From: Roseburia sp.
GTDB lineage: Bacteria; Bacillota; Clostridia; Lachnospirales; Lachnospiraceae
Assembly: GCA_022771695.1 (NCBI GenBank)
Contig: JALEKJ010000057.1
Location: 62,001-126,000, forward strand
Direction: 5' to 3'
DNA length: 64,000 bases
Shown: piece after piece, positions 51,889 to 61,880 of the stretch
How positions within the stretch are numbered: the first letter of the stretch is position 1
Layout: the number at the start of each line of letters is the position of its first letter
Made by a program: the position numbers and the translations under genes
Notes under the pieces: model-generated
Database searches by the model: none
Told to the model about the DNA's origin: nothing
What the model saw: only the letters and a program-made list of their open reading frames with translations

Positions 51889-54710
51889 AAAGAAAAGAAT
51901 TCTTGAAACGTTGTCTCATTGCGATGTGTCTTAGTGTAATGCTTGTGACATCCGCTTTTTCACCAGTTTGTTATGCGGAACCTGTAAGTGCGGAAGAGGA
52001 AGCGCTTGCCGAGGTAGAAATACAGAATGTGGAAGATTTCCTTGCTTTTGTGGAGAATTGTAAATATGATAGCTGGAGTATTGGAAAAACAGTGAGTCTT
52101 GTAACAGATTTAGACTTAATCGGCGTGGACTTTGATGGAGTGGCATATTTTAATGGTTCTTTCGAGGGGAATGGACACACCATCACGAATTTGAATTTGA
52201 CCCCAAAAGGCTCCGATTATGGCTTTTTCCGTTATATCGGTGAGAGCGGTATGGTCAAAGGGCTGGCGATATCGGGAGTGATAGAACCGTCAGGCAGTCA
52301 GGAAAATATCGGAGGAATTGCAGGCGTTAACTACGGAACGATTACAAATTGTTCCTTTGCCGGAGAAGTGCATGGCATCAATTCGGTTGGAGCAGTTGCT
52401 GGAATTAATAGAGGAACCGGAAATATCATCTCTTGCAGCAGCAATGCACTTGTGCTTGCAACCAACTATACCGGAGGAATTGCAGGAACCAATGAGGGTA
52501 TAGTATCTGCATGTACAAGTGAAAGTAGTGTTAATATCGAGGAACTAGAACCGACGTTAGACCTTGCAGGAATGGATGTAAGTTCTTTTAATGTAACACA
52601 GAATGTGGTCAACCGTAACGATATGGGAGGAATCGTAGGATACTCGAGTGGTCTGATTACGGATTGTATCAATAAGGGAACGATAGGCTACAAACATACC
52701 GGATATAATGTGGGCGGAATTGTCGGCAGTCAATGTGGAATCGTGCTTAATTGTACCAATAAGGGAGAGATTTATGGCAGAAAAGACGTGGGCGGAATTG
52801 CCGGGCAGGCGGAGCCTTATGTGGAGTCCGAGTATTTGGAGGATAAAGTCGACCAGACAAAGAACGATATCAACCGTTTAAACCGTACTTTGAATAACAT
52901 TACATCTACCATGAGTTCAACTTCTGCGGAGGTAAAGGATTTTGCAGATAACCTGAACGAGCAGTATGACGGCTCGGTAAAGGATATGTCGGGAAGTATC
53001 GATGAGCTTTCCAATGCGGTAGGTGATGATAATCCGGAAGCTCAGGGCTATGTGGATAACATTAACGCCGCGTGGAACAATATTGAGTCGATACAGTCAT
53101 CCGGTGAAAACCTGACCGATGAACAGGTGCAGGAGATACAGAACAATTTAGATACCATTAATAATAACCTTGGAAGCTTGCAGGGAACCTACAATAACAC
53201 AGGAACCACTGCGGAAGAGCTTACGGATTCGCTTTCCAATCAGTTGCACAGCAGCGGAAGAGATGAAGAAATCAAGGATATTGCAAATACGGTGGATCGG
53301 GGTGTGCAGTCAATCACAAGGAATATGGAGAGCGCAATAAATCAGTTAAATAATATTGCTACATCCGTGAGCAACGACATTGCAGCAATCACATCCGATG
53401 AGCAAATCATAACAGATATCTCCTCCGTTGAGACGGCTGCGGATATGGATGGCGTCATATCCGGTTGTAAGAATTATGGAAAGATTCATGGAGATTTAAA
53501 TGTTGGCGGGATTGCCGGAACCATGAATGTTGAGTACGACGGCGATCCGGAATTTGATTTTGATTTTTCGGAGTCTCTGAACGTGACATTGCGCTCAACT
53601 GTGAATGATGTTGTAATTCATTGTATTAATTACGGTGAAGTAATTGCCAAAAAGAATTGCGCCGGCGGAACCATAGGTCTGCAGGAACTTGGATTTGTTT
53701 ATGACTGTGAGGGCTACGGTACGGTCAGTTCGGATGCCGGCAATTATCTCGGAGGAATTGTCGGGAACAGTGCGGCTACAGTTGAGAAAAGCTATAGTCT
53801 CTGCAATGTAACAGGTACTGATTATGTTGGAGGTATTTGTGGAAAAGGATACACGGTAAAAGAAAGTATCAGTGTCTGTGATATTGAAAGTGATGGCGAA
53901 CGAATCGGAAGTGTTGCCGGCTATTTAGAGGAAGAGGGAACGGCAGCAGGTAACCGTTTTGTCAGTGATGAACTCCATGGTATCGATAATATCAGCTATG
54001 CGGGTACAGCAGATAAAGTTTCCTATGAGGATATTATGGCAATCGAGGGGATTCCGAACGGATTCAATCGTGTTACCATCACATTTGAGACAGAAGATGA
54101 GGTTCTGACAGAAAAGGAAATTCCATACGGTGGAAGCATTACCGAATCCGATTTCCCGAAGGTGGAGGAAAAGGATGGCTATTATGTTAAGTGGCCAAAT
54201 GAGAACAAGCTTACAGACATCCGCAAGAATCTCACGGTTACCGCAGAGTATGTACCATGGTTAGAGAGCGTAGCAAGTAAAGAGGAAACGGAAAGCGGCA
54301 AGCCGATATTCTTGGCAGTGGCAGAGTTTTATGAGAACACAAAGCTGGCACTGGAGGCAATCGATGGACCGGATCAGTTGGATAAGGATGCTGTTTTAGC
54401 ATATGCTTATTCGTGGAATCTGTCCGGTGATAGAGAAAAGAGCTATGAGACAATAGAAGCGCATCTGATAAAACCGGAAACCGAAGATGCTGTGCAGGTA
54501 TGGGTGAGAGAAAATGACCGGTGGAGTGAAGTTTTTGCAGAGGAAGACGGAAGCTATCTGGTTGTTACGCTTCCGTATGGCGCGGATGTGGCGGTTGTCA
54601 TTCAGCCGGAGGGATTAAACCCGTGGATCATTGTTGGCGGAGTTGCAGCAGTTGTTCTGGTAGCAGGCTTATTCCTTTGGCGGAGAAAAAAGAAGAAAGC
54701 ACAGAGGTAA
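51885..54710 (+). CDS. Secreted/anchored protein with GLUG-type repeats split by a coiled-coil, C-terminal TM
   Basis: Signal peptide; repeated NVGGIVGSQCGIVLNCTNKGEI-type motifs; central Asn/Gln-rich helical region; C-terminal TM + KKKK. Confidence 0.8.
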   Translation: MKRKEFLKRCLIAMCLSVMLVTSAFSPVCYAEPVSAEEEALAEVEIQNVEDFLAFVENCKYDSWSIGKTVSLVTDLDLIGVDFDGVAYFNGSFEGNGHTITNLNLTPKGSDYGFFRYIGESGMVKGLAISGVIEPSGSQENIGGIAGVNYGTITNCSFAGEVHGINSVGAVAGINRGTGNIISCSSNALVLATNYTGGIAGTNEGIVSACTSESSVNIEELEPTLDLAGMDVSSFNVTQNVVNRNDMGGIVGYSSGLITDCINKGTIGYKHTGYNVGGIVGSQCGIVLNCTNKGEIYGRKDVGGIAGQAEPYVESEYLEDKVDQTKNDINRLNRTLNNITSTMSSTSAEVKDFADNLNEQYDGSVKDMSGSIDELSNAVGDDNPEAQGYVDNINAAWNNIESIQSSGENLTDEQVQEIQNNLDTINNNLGSLQGTYNNTGTTAEELTDSLSNQLHSSGRDEEIKDIANTVDRGVQSITRNMESAINQLNNIATSVSNDIAAITSDEQIITDISSVETAADMDGVISGCKNYGKIHGDLNVGGIAGTMNVEYDGDPEFDFDFSESLNVTLRSTVNDVVIHCINYGEVIAKKNCAGGTIGLQELGFVYDCEGYGTVSSDAGNYLGGIVGNSAATVEKSYSLCNVTGTDYVGGICGKGYTVKESISVCDIESDGERIGSVAGYLEEEGTAAGNRFVSDELHGIDNISYAGTADKVSYEDIMAIEGIPNGFNRVTITFETEDEVLTEKEIPYGGSITESDFPKVEEKDGYYVKWPNENKLTDIRKNLTVTAEYVPWLESVASKEETESGKPIFLAVAEFYENTKLALEAIDGPDQLDKDAVLAYAYSWNLSGDREKSYETIEAHLIKPETEDAVQVWVRENDRWSEVFAEEDGSYLVVTLPYGADVAVVIQPEGLNPWIIVGGVAAVVLVAGLFLWRRKKKKAQR

Positions 54711-54715
54711 GATAC

Positions 54716-55525
54716 ATGATATTTGAGACGCACGCACATTACGACGACGATGCGTTTGCGAAGGACAGGGAGGAACTGGTTTCCTCTCTGTTCCTTGGGA
54801 AAGTAGGAAGAATCATCAACGTTGGGGCTTCCATAGCATCTACAAAAACCACATTAAATCTGGCGGAACAGTATGAGAATATGTATGCTGCGGTCGGTGT
54901 ACATCCAAGCGATGTTGCGGACTTAAACGAGGAGACATTTGCGTGGCTGCGTGAACAGACCACCCATCCAAAGACCGTAGCAGTGGGAGAAATCGGACTG
55001 GACTATTACTGGGATAAAGAACCGGAAGTGCAGGCACGTCAGCGCGAATGGTTTATGCGCCAGTTGACATTGGCAAAAGAAAGCAGACTGCCTGTTATCA
55101 TTCATTCAAGGGATGCGGCGGAGGACACCATGAACATATTAAAGGAAGTTGGCAGGTGGGATATTTGCGATATGTCAGACGATGAAGTGTGTGGTGTCAT
55201 TCACTGCTTTTCTTACTCGCCGGAAATGGCGCGCGAATTTGTAAAAATGGGATATTATATCGGAGTCGGCGGTGTCGTGACATTTAAGAATGCAAAAAAG
55301 CTGAAAGAGACTGTCGAACAGATTCCATTGGAACGGATTCTGTTGGAGACGGACTGCCCATATATGGCACCGGAGCCACACCGGGGGAAGAGGAACGAAT
55401 CCTCTTACATCCCGTATGTCATAGAAAAGATAGCAGAATTAAAGCACGTGACGGCAGAAGAGGTGGAACACGTCACGTGGGAGAACGCGATGACGCTCTT
55501 CTCTAAAGGAAGAGGACGGGAATAA
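54716..55525 (+). CDS. tatD: TatD-family hydrolase
   Basis: FETHAHYDDDAF, AVGEIGLDYYWD, LPVIIHSRDA, LLETDCPYMAPEPHRGKRNES. Confidence 0.95.
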   Translation: MIFETHAHYDDDAFAKDREELVSSLFLGKVGRIINVGASIASTKTTLNLAEQYENMYAAVGVHPSDVADLNEETFAWLREQTTHPKTVAVGEIGLDYYWDKEPEVQARQREWFMRQLTLAKESRLPVIIHSRDAAEDTMNILKEVGRWDICDMSDDEVCGVIHCFSYSPEMAREFVKMGYYIGVGGVVTFKNAKKLKETVEQIPLERILLETDCPYMAPEPHRGKRNESSYIPYVIEKIAELKHVTAEEVEHVTWENAMTLFSKGRGRE

Positions 55526-55556
55526 GTATTCCCGCAAGTGGGACTTCTTATGAGGT

Positions 55557-56345
55557 TTATGCAAAGCGCACAAGCTCCGGCGTATCTGCCCAATAGCGCT
55601 TTGGAATCATCTGCATCTGCAGGTGCGGATTCTTGCGCGATTCAATCGCAATATGATCAAAGAAGGTCAACCACAATTTGCGGTATTCCGATTCGTTATC
55701 GGAGTACCGTTTTATTTTGTCTAAATCCAGATCTGCGGCATCTGTGAGAAGATACTTCTTGGATGCTTTGTGGACTGCCACTGTCTGATGTGTCTCATCG
55801 TAAATCATAAAATTTTCCATCGGAAGGCGGTCGGTAAAGTGTTCTGCGAGATAGGGCAGGACATTGTCCTTCGGATGAATGGTGGCGAAGAGCACACCGT
55901 TTTCCAATTCGGAGAAACGCAGAAATTCCAGATGGTGGCAAGCCTCGCGGTTGGTGGCACGACAGAGCTCAAAGATGCGGTAGACGCAAGGCTCTCCGAG
56001 AGAGAGCAGCACTTTCTGGCCGTCCCCACAGGCTAGGGCGAGCAAGATGGTTTCGTAGATGGCATCCGCCTTATCCATTTTCTTTCCGTTATTTGGTTCG
56101 CCCGACATGGCAGCTTGATAAATGGATTCATAAAACTGCATGCCAAAACGGGAAACGATGGTATTTATAACTTTCTTTGTCTTCTCGGCAGAAGGAGCGA
56201 CCGGGATATACTCGGAGAAGAGTTCGTAATTCTCAGGCTCTCCGGTAGCAAGACGGATGTTCCGGTGCCCGAGCTTACTTGCGCAGGCATCATAGACACC
56301 GCTAAAGATTCCTTCTAAACTGTCTTCACATACAAATACATACAT
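55557..56345 (-). CDS. TIGR03915-like putative DNA metabolism protein
   Basis: MYVFVCEDSLEGIFSGVYDA..., C-terminal RYWADTPELVRFA; partner of upstream radical SAM gene. Confidence 0.75.
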   Translation of the reverse strand: MYVFVCEDSLEGIFSGVYDACASKLGHRNIRLATGEPENYELFSEYIPVAPSAEKTKKVINTIVSRFGMQFYESIYQAAMSGEPNNGKKMDKADAIYETILLALACGDGQKVLLSLGEPCVYRIFELCRATNREACHHLEFLRFSELENGVLFATIHPKDNVLPYLAEHFTDRLPMENFMIYDETHQTVAVHKASKKYLLTDAADLDLDKIKRYSDNESEYRKLWLTFFDHIAIESRKNPHLQMQMIPKRYWADTPELVRFA

Positions 56346-56415
56346 GGCAATACCTCTTTCTATAAAATAAAACTGTATGAATGGCTGTCTGAACGCGTTC
56401 TGCAATCGGCTGAAA

Positions 56416-57765
56416 CTATTGCACGGCGGCGAGCTCACCTGCAATGAGCTGGGATTGCGGAACAGGCGTGCAATCTAACATCCCGGAATCAAACAGAGAG
56501 AGCTGTTTGTAGCCGCTTTCTCGTATGTCTCGCGGAATCTGTGTGCGGTCTGCCATCAGGTTCGCACAGATATAATTCTCCTCCAACTTCGTGTTGTACA
56601 TCATCCTGCCAGAACAGGTGATGAAGTAAAGTGCACGCTTTAGTACGACGCCAATCTTTTTTAAATCTGCGAAATCAAGTGTGGCGGTGCGTCTGGCTTT
56701 CACAATCCGTTCGGCAGATTTGTAGCCGATGCCCGGCACGCGAAGCAGTGTATGGTAGCTTGCACGGTTAATCTCTACAGGGAAGCACTCCAGATGACGC
56801 AGCGCCCAATCGCATTTCGGGTCAAGGTAGATATTGAAGTCAGGTCGGTCCTCAGATAACAGCTCATCTACGGTAAAATCATAATAGCGCAGCAGCCAGT
56901 CTGCCTGATAGAGACGGTGCTCGCGCAGAAGAGGCGGTCCACCCGGAAGAACAGGCAAATTCGAGTCCTGATTCACATTGATAAAGGCAGAGTAGAAGAC
57001 GCGCTTTAAGTTGAAGTTCTGATAAAGAGCTTCGGAAACACGCATAATCTGGTAGTCGCTTTCCGGTGTAGCACCGATAATCATCTGTGTACTCTGACCG
57101 GCAGGAACGAATTTTGGTGCCTTACGGTAGACCATCAGTTCATTCTTATTCTCTGCGATACCATTCTGTATCTGACGCATCGGTTTTAAAATGGTGTTCC
57201 TTGACTTGTAGGGGGCGAGCTTTTTCAAACCGTCCGAGGTCGGAAGCTCCAAATTGATGCTCATACGGTCGGCGAGGAAGCCGGCTTTTTCAATCAGTGC
57301 CGGGTCTGCCCCCGGAATCGCCTTGACATGGATATAGCCGTTAAAATGGTGTTCATTCCGAAGCTTGTAGAGCGTCTGATAAATCAGATCCATCGTGTAA
57401 TTTGGGCTGATGAGGATGCCGGAGCTAAGAAAAAGACCCTCGATATAATTCCTACGGTAGAACTCCATCGTGAGCTCACAGACCTCATCCGGTGTAAAGG
57501 AAGCACGCGGAACATCGGAATTACAGTTGTTCTGGCAATAAGCACAGTTGAAGATGCACTCGTTTGTAAAAAGAATCTTAAGAAGAGATACACAGCGTCC
57601 GTCTGCGGCAAAAGAGTGACATACACCTGCAGCGAGACAGTTCCCCATATGCTTGCCGTCGCCCTTGCGGTCCACACCGCTGGAGGTGCAGGCAACATCG
57701 TATTTCGCGGCATCGGTAAGAATTGCGAGTTTTTCCATAATGGACATATTCTGTTGAATGTTCAT
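56416..57765 (-). CDS. Putative DNA modification/repair radical SAM protein (SplB-like, C-terminal HhH)
   Basis: CxxxCxxC cluster FNCAYCQNNC, C-terminal helix-hairpin-helix RVPGIGYKSAERIVKAR; SD before 57765 start. Confidence 0.85.
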   Translation of the reverse strand: MNIQQNMSIMEKLAILTDAAKYDVACTSSGVDRKGDGKHMGNCLAAGVCHSFAADGRCVSLLKILFTNECIFNCAYCQNNCNSDVPRASFTPDEVCELTMEFYRRNYIEGLFLSSGILISPNYTMDLIYQTLYKLRNEHHFNGYIHVKAIPGADPALIEKAGFLADRMSINLELPTSDGLKKLAPYKSRNTILKPMRQIQNGIAENKNELMVYRKAPKFVPAGQSTQMIIGATPESDYQIMRVSEALYQNFNLKRVFYSAFINVNQDSNLPVLPGGPPLLREHRLYQADWLLRYYDFTVDELLSEDRPDFNIYLDPKCDWALRHLECFPVEINRASYHTLLRVPGIGYKSAERIVKARRTATLDFADLKKIGVVLKRALYFITCSGRMMYNTKLEENYICANLMADRTQIPRDIRESGYKQLSLFDSGMLDCTPVPQSQLIAGELAAVQ

Positions 57766-57787
57766 GGAAACACCTCCCATTTGAATG

Positions 57788-57859
57788 CGAACAAATGTTC
57801 TGAGAATATACTAGCACATATGTTTGGAATTTACAACAGAAAAATCGAATATTTGTTCG
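57788..57859. promoter_or_regulatory. Two or three LexA/DinR-like SOS boxes in the divergent intergenic region
   Basis: CGAACAAATGTTCT (57788-57801) and CGAATATTTGTTCG (57846-57859), near-matches to CGAACRNRYGTTYG; a weaker AGCACATATGTTTG between them. Confidence 0.65.
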
Positions 57860-57939
57860 GGAAATAGAATGGATTGCCATGCGACCTAATTTTGTATATA
57901 ATATTACGAAGATACCAATAAAGAGAGGAATTTTTACAT

Positions 57940-58344
57940 ATGGATATTTTCGAGCAGTTTCCGGATAGGGAGACATTTGATCGATATTGGAATGAGAACT
58001 ATGTGCCGCTGACCTATGAGGATGTGAGGGAGGTGTTTGAGGATTTTGTAAAATCTGCAAACGGACATATTTATCTCTCGGATTATGAGGAGAAGGGCTG
58101 TATTTCAAAAGCTGACTTTAAGGAGAACCTCTCACAGGAGGCACAGTTTACCTTTGAGGATGGCTTGACAGAAGTTTTTTATGATAAGAATCCCGAGCTC
58201 TATGAGACAGCGTTTGCACTTTATGAGGAGGCGCAGATGTCCGGACAGGGGGATGCGAGTGTCGCGCAGATTTTTCATGAGACGTTTCGCGGATTGTATG
58301 CGGAATTTTTGGACAGGCTGTTTGATGAGGTGCTCGCGCAGTGA
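57940..58344 (+). CDS. Hypothetical acidic protein
   Basis: Complete 134-aa ORF with promoter region upstream. Confidence 0.6.
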   Translation: MDIFEQFPDRETFDRYWNENYVPLTYEDVREVFEDFVKSANGHIYLSDYEEKGCISKADFKENLSQEAQFTFEDGLTEVFYDKNPELYETAFALYEEAQMSGQGDASVAQIFHETFRGLYAEFLDRLFDEVLAQ

Positions 58345-58359
58345 TAGAAAGGAAATGAT

Positions 58360-59235
58360 ATGGCAACACTTGGTATCCCGCAGAATACGATTGCGGTTTT
58401 GCAGAAGTACAATTTTAATTTTCAGAAAAAGTTTGGCCAGAACTTTCTGATAGATACGCATGTCTTAGAGAAAATTATTGAGGCATCCGGTATCACAAAG
58501 GAGGATTTTGTGCTTGAAATCGGGCCGGGTATCGGAACGATGACACAATATCTCTGTGAGAATGCCAGAGAAGTTGTGGCAGTGGAAATCGACAAGAATC
58601 TGATTCCGATTCTAAGTGATACGCTGAGCGAATATGATAATGTGACTGTCATCAATGAGGATATCTTGAAGGTTGATATCAATCGTCTCGCTGAGGAGAA
58701 GAACGGCGGCAGACCAATGAAAGTTGTGGCAAATCTTCCGTATTATATTACAACACCGATTATCATGGGGCTTTTCGAGAGCCATGTTCCGATTGACAGC
58801 ATTACGATTATGGTGCAGAAGGAAGTGGCGGACCGTATGCAGGTAGGACCGGGAACAAAAGACTACGGCGCGCTTTCGCTGGCAGTGCAGTATTATGCAA
58901 AGCCGGAGATTATTGCGAATGTGCCGCCGAACTGTTTTATGCCGCGCCCGAATGTGGGAAGCGCGGTGATTCGTCTGACCAGACACGCAGAGGTTCCGGT
59001 GCAGGTAGACGACGAAAAGCTGATGTTTCGGATTATCCGGGCATCATTTAATCAACGTAGAAAGACGTTGGCAAACGGTCTTAACAACTCCCCGGAGATA
59101 CACCTCTCCAAAGAGATTATTCAGGAGAGTATCGAGGAATTGGGCGTGCCCATTACCATTCGAGGTGAGGCGCTGACCTTGGAACAATTTGCAGCGTTTT
59201 CTAATATTATTGGTAGCAAGATAAAGAGGAATTAG
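58360..59235 (+). CDS. rsmA: 16S rRNA dimethyladenosine transferase
   Basis: FGQNFLIDTHVLEKIIEASGI, VLEIGPGIGTMT, VVANLPYYITTPI. Confidence 0.96.
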   Translation: MATLGIPQNTIAVLQKYNFNFQKKFGQNFLIDTHVLEKIIEASGITKEDFVLEIGPGIGTMTQYLCENAREVVAVEIDKNLIPILSDTLSEYDNVTVINEDILKVDINRLAEEKNGGRPMKVVANLPYYITTPIIMGLFESHVPIDSITIMVQKEVADRMQVGPGTKDYGALSLAVQYYAKPEIIANVPPNCFMPRPNVGSAVIRLTRHAEVPVQVDDEKLMFRIIRASFNQRRKTLANGLNNSPEIHLSKEIIQESIEELGVPITIRGEALTLEQFAAFSNIIGSKIKRN

Positions 59236-59256
59236 AAGAAAAAGGAGGAGTTACAA

Positions 59257-59910
59257 ATGGATTCAAATCAAAACGGAATGTATGACAACAATCCACAAAA
59301 TCAGCAAAACCCATACGGACAGCCGAATCAGCAGAACCCATACGGACAGCCGAATCAGCAGAACCCGTACGGACAGCCGAATCAGCAAAACCCATACGGA
59401 CAGCCTAATCAGCAGAACCCGTACGGACAGCCGCCATACATGAATAACGGTTACATGCAGCCACACGGAGAGGTAAAGGATATTTTCTGCAACATTCTGC
59501 TTGTAATCATGCCATTGCGCATTATTATTTCGCTGATTATAAACATCGCAACCTTCTCTGCGATAAGTGATTATAAGAGTCTTATGAACGGTTCTTATGC
59601 GAGCGCACTCGGCGGTGCTTACACGGTGCTGTCAATATTCAGTAACCTGCTGTTCATTGCGTATATCGTATTTGTAATTTTGGATATCGTTGGAGTGAGC
59701 AAAGCGAAATATAAAATTACGGGACTGGTATTATTTGCCATCTTTTTAAATCCGGGATACTATATCTGGAGAGCCTATGTGCTGGGTCGGAAAAAGACCG
59801 TGCCGATTATCTACACCGCGGTATATTCTGTATTGATGGTTGTAAATATGATTGTTACATTCTACTATTCGTTCAATATGTCATTTAGCATTATGAACTC
59901 CATGATGTAA
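59257..59910 (+). CDS. Membrane protein with N-terminal NQQNPYGQP repeats
   Basis: Five 27-bp NQQNPYGQP units then four TM segments. Confidence 0.8.
   Translation: MDSNQNGMYDNNPQNQQNPYGQPNQQNPYGQPNQQNPYGQPNQQNPYGQPNQQNPYGQPPYMNNGYMQPHGEVKDIFCNILLVIMPLRIIISLIINIATFSAISDYKSLMNGSYASALGGAYTVLSIFSNLLFIAYIVFVILDIVGVSKAKYKITGLVLFAIFLNPGYYIWRAYVLGRKKTVPIIYTAVYSVLMVVNMIVTFYYSFNMSFSIMNSMM
59296..59432 (+). repeat. 27-bp tandem repeat encoding NQQNPYGQP
   Basis: CAGCAGAACCCATACGGACAGCCGAAT repeated five times. Confidence 0.9.
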
Positions 59911-59920
59911 TAAGAATGAG

Positions 59921-59963
59921 AAATCTCCTTGTTTCATATAATAGATGGACAAGGAGATTTTTT
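59921..59963 (+). terminator. Terminator hairpin that also contains the spoIID Shine-Dalgarno
   Basis: AAATCTCCTTGT / ACAAGGAGATTT + T-run; AAGGAG at 59951 is in the 3' arm, ATG at 59964. Confidence 0.75.
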
Positions 59964-60941
59964 ATGCGGGGAAAAATACAGAAAAAAATAGATATGTTGC
60001 TGTCTTTGGTTATTATTGTTATATTATTGCCGCTTTTTGTCACAATAATAGGTCAACGTATGCAGCTAGAGGAGCTTATATACGGGGATGCACAGCAAGT
60101 GATAGATGAAACGGTGACGGAGCGCAGCACAGAAGGAGACGGTGCAGGGAACAGCAGTGTGGAGGCAGGGATTGATGCGGCAGAGATAGAACAGCAGCTT
60201 GTCGGCATTGTGGCAAAAGAAATCAGTGCGGATGCGCATGAGGAGGCGCTTTTTGCCCAGTGCGTGATTGCGCGGACCAACCTGTATGACGCAAAAACAA
60301 GGAAGTCTGCGGAGCCGGAGGCGCTTAATGTGGAAGAGATGCGGGCACTCTGGGGCGAGCAGTTCGAGGAATGTTACGAGCGCCTTAAGCTGTGTGTGGA
60401 ACATACGGAAGGCGAGGTCCTGATGTGGAATGGAAGTTATGCTTATGCAGCGTATCATGCCATCAGTGCCGGAAGCACAAGAGATATGGCGGAGCTTTAC
60501 AGTGAGGCGAAAATGCCATATTTAAAGGCGCAGGTATGTGAAGCGGATGTGGTTGCGGAGGGGTATCTGTCGGTTTCCTATCTGGAAAAAGAAGAGTTTG
60601 CAGAGGCGTGCAACCGTCTGTTTGCTGGGAGCGGAGTCAAAAATACAGAGGATGTGGTAATAGAAACGCGTGATACGGCAGGCTACGTGACGGCAATGAA
60701 AGTGGGAGCGGTTACCTGTGACGGAGAGGCATTCCGGGAAGGCTTCGGGTTGAATTCAGCCTGTTTTGCGATATCAGAGATAGATGAGCGGGTGCGCATC
60801 GTGACAAAAGGTCTGGGGCATGGGTTTGGTCTGAGTCAGCATACCGCAAATAAAATGGCAGAAGAGGGGGGCAGCTACAGAGAAATTCTTACATATTTTT
60901 TCCCCGGAACAGAGCTTTGTAATGTCTCGGACGGAAAATAA
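59964..60941 (+). CDS. SpoIID/LytB-domain protein
   Basis: SAGSTRDMAELYSEAKMPYL, GHGFGLSQHTANKMAEEGGSYREILTYFFPGTEL. Confidence 0.88.
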   Translation: MRGKIQKKIDMLLSLVIIVILLPLFVTIIGQRMQLEELIYGDAQQVIDETVTERSTEGDGAGNSSVEAGIDAAEIEQQLVGIVAKEISADAHEEALFAQCVIARTNLYDAKTRKSAEPEALNVEEMRALWGEQFEECYERLKLCVEHTEGEVLMWNGSYAYAAYHAISAGSTRDMAELYSEAKMPYLKAQVCEADVVAEGYLSVSYLEKEEFAEACNRLFAGSGVKNTEDVVIETRDTAGYVTAMKVGAVTCDGEAFREGFGLNSACFAISEIDERVRIVTKGLGHGFGLSQHTANKMAEEGGSYREILTYFFPGTELCNVSDGK

Positions 60942-61012
60942 GAAAACATTGCATAAACCATCCAAAGAAGGAAACACTAATGTTAAAAATAAACAATGGA
61001 TGGTGATATACT

Positions 61013-61804
61013 ATGAAAAAACAAGGAATAGCCGCGTTTCTACGGCGGAAACAATATGTGATTGCAGGTGCAATCGTAGCGATTGCAGCAGTGGGTACGA
61101 CGATGCTCTATAGCGATCATCAGGAAAAGGAACGTCAGCAGATGGAGGCTGAGCTTGCCGAGGAGATGAATGAGAAACAGGAGCAGCTTGCAGCAGCGGA
61201 GGAGGAGACAGAATCCGCGCAGGCGGTTTCGACCGTAATTCCACCGACTACGCCGATAAAAGAAGGTGCAGATATTGCACAGTCACAGGGTACAGGGGCA
61301 GAGTTGGAAGATTTTGCCAAAGAAACGGAAGCGACAGAGACTTCAGAGGAAAAGACGGCACGGACTGCGTCTGTCGGTAAGACATTGCATTTTTCCCCGG
61401 AGGATGGCATGATTTGGCCGATGAAGGGAAATGTTATTCTGAATTACAGTATGGATTCCACAGTCTACTTTGCAACATTAGAGCAGTACAAATACAATCC
61501 GGCAGTGATTATTGCGGGAGAGGTCAATGACAAGGTATATTCCGTTGCAAGAGGAAAGGTTATGGATATTTCCACCAATGAGGTAACAGGTTGCACCATG
61601 ACGGTCGATTTGGGAGACGGTTATGAGGCAATTTACGGACAGCTAAAAGAGCCAAATTTTGCAGTGGGGGATTATGTGGAGTCCGGACACGTCTTAGGAT
61701 TTGTGGCAGAACCGACAAAATATTTTTCCGTGGAAGGAAGTAATCTCTACTTTGAATTGCAAAAAGATGGCGTTCCGGTGGACCCGGTAGAATTTTTTGA
61801 ATAG
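61013..61804 (+). CDS. M23-family peptidase-like protein (SpoIIQ-like)
   Basis: N-terminal TM; LytM-like fold GEVNDKVYSVARGKVMDISTNEVTGCTMTVDLGDGYEAIYGQL; pairs with spoIID. Confidence 0.82.
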   Translation: MKKQGIAAFLRRKQYVIAGAIVAIAAVGTTMLYSDHQEKERQQMEAELAEEMNEKQEQLAAAEEETESAQAVSTVIPPTTPIKEGADIAQSQGTGAELEDFAKETEATETSEEKTARTASVGKTLHFSPEDGMIWPMKGNVILNYSMDSTVYFATLEQYKYNPAVIIAGEVNDKVYSVARGKVMDISTNEVTGCTMTVDLGDGYEAIYGQLKEPNFAVGDYVESGHVLGFVAEPTKYFSVEGSNLYFELQKDGVPVDPVEFFE

Positions 61805-61880
61805 CAGGAAGCGTTCTTTCCTTGAATCCGACCGGTTTCTTCTTTATAATGAGGAATAGACGAGATGGGAGGAAGCCGGG

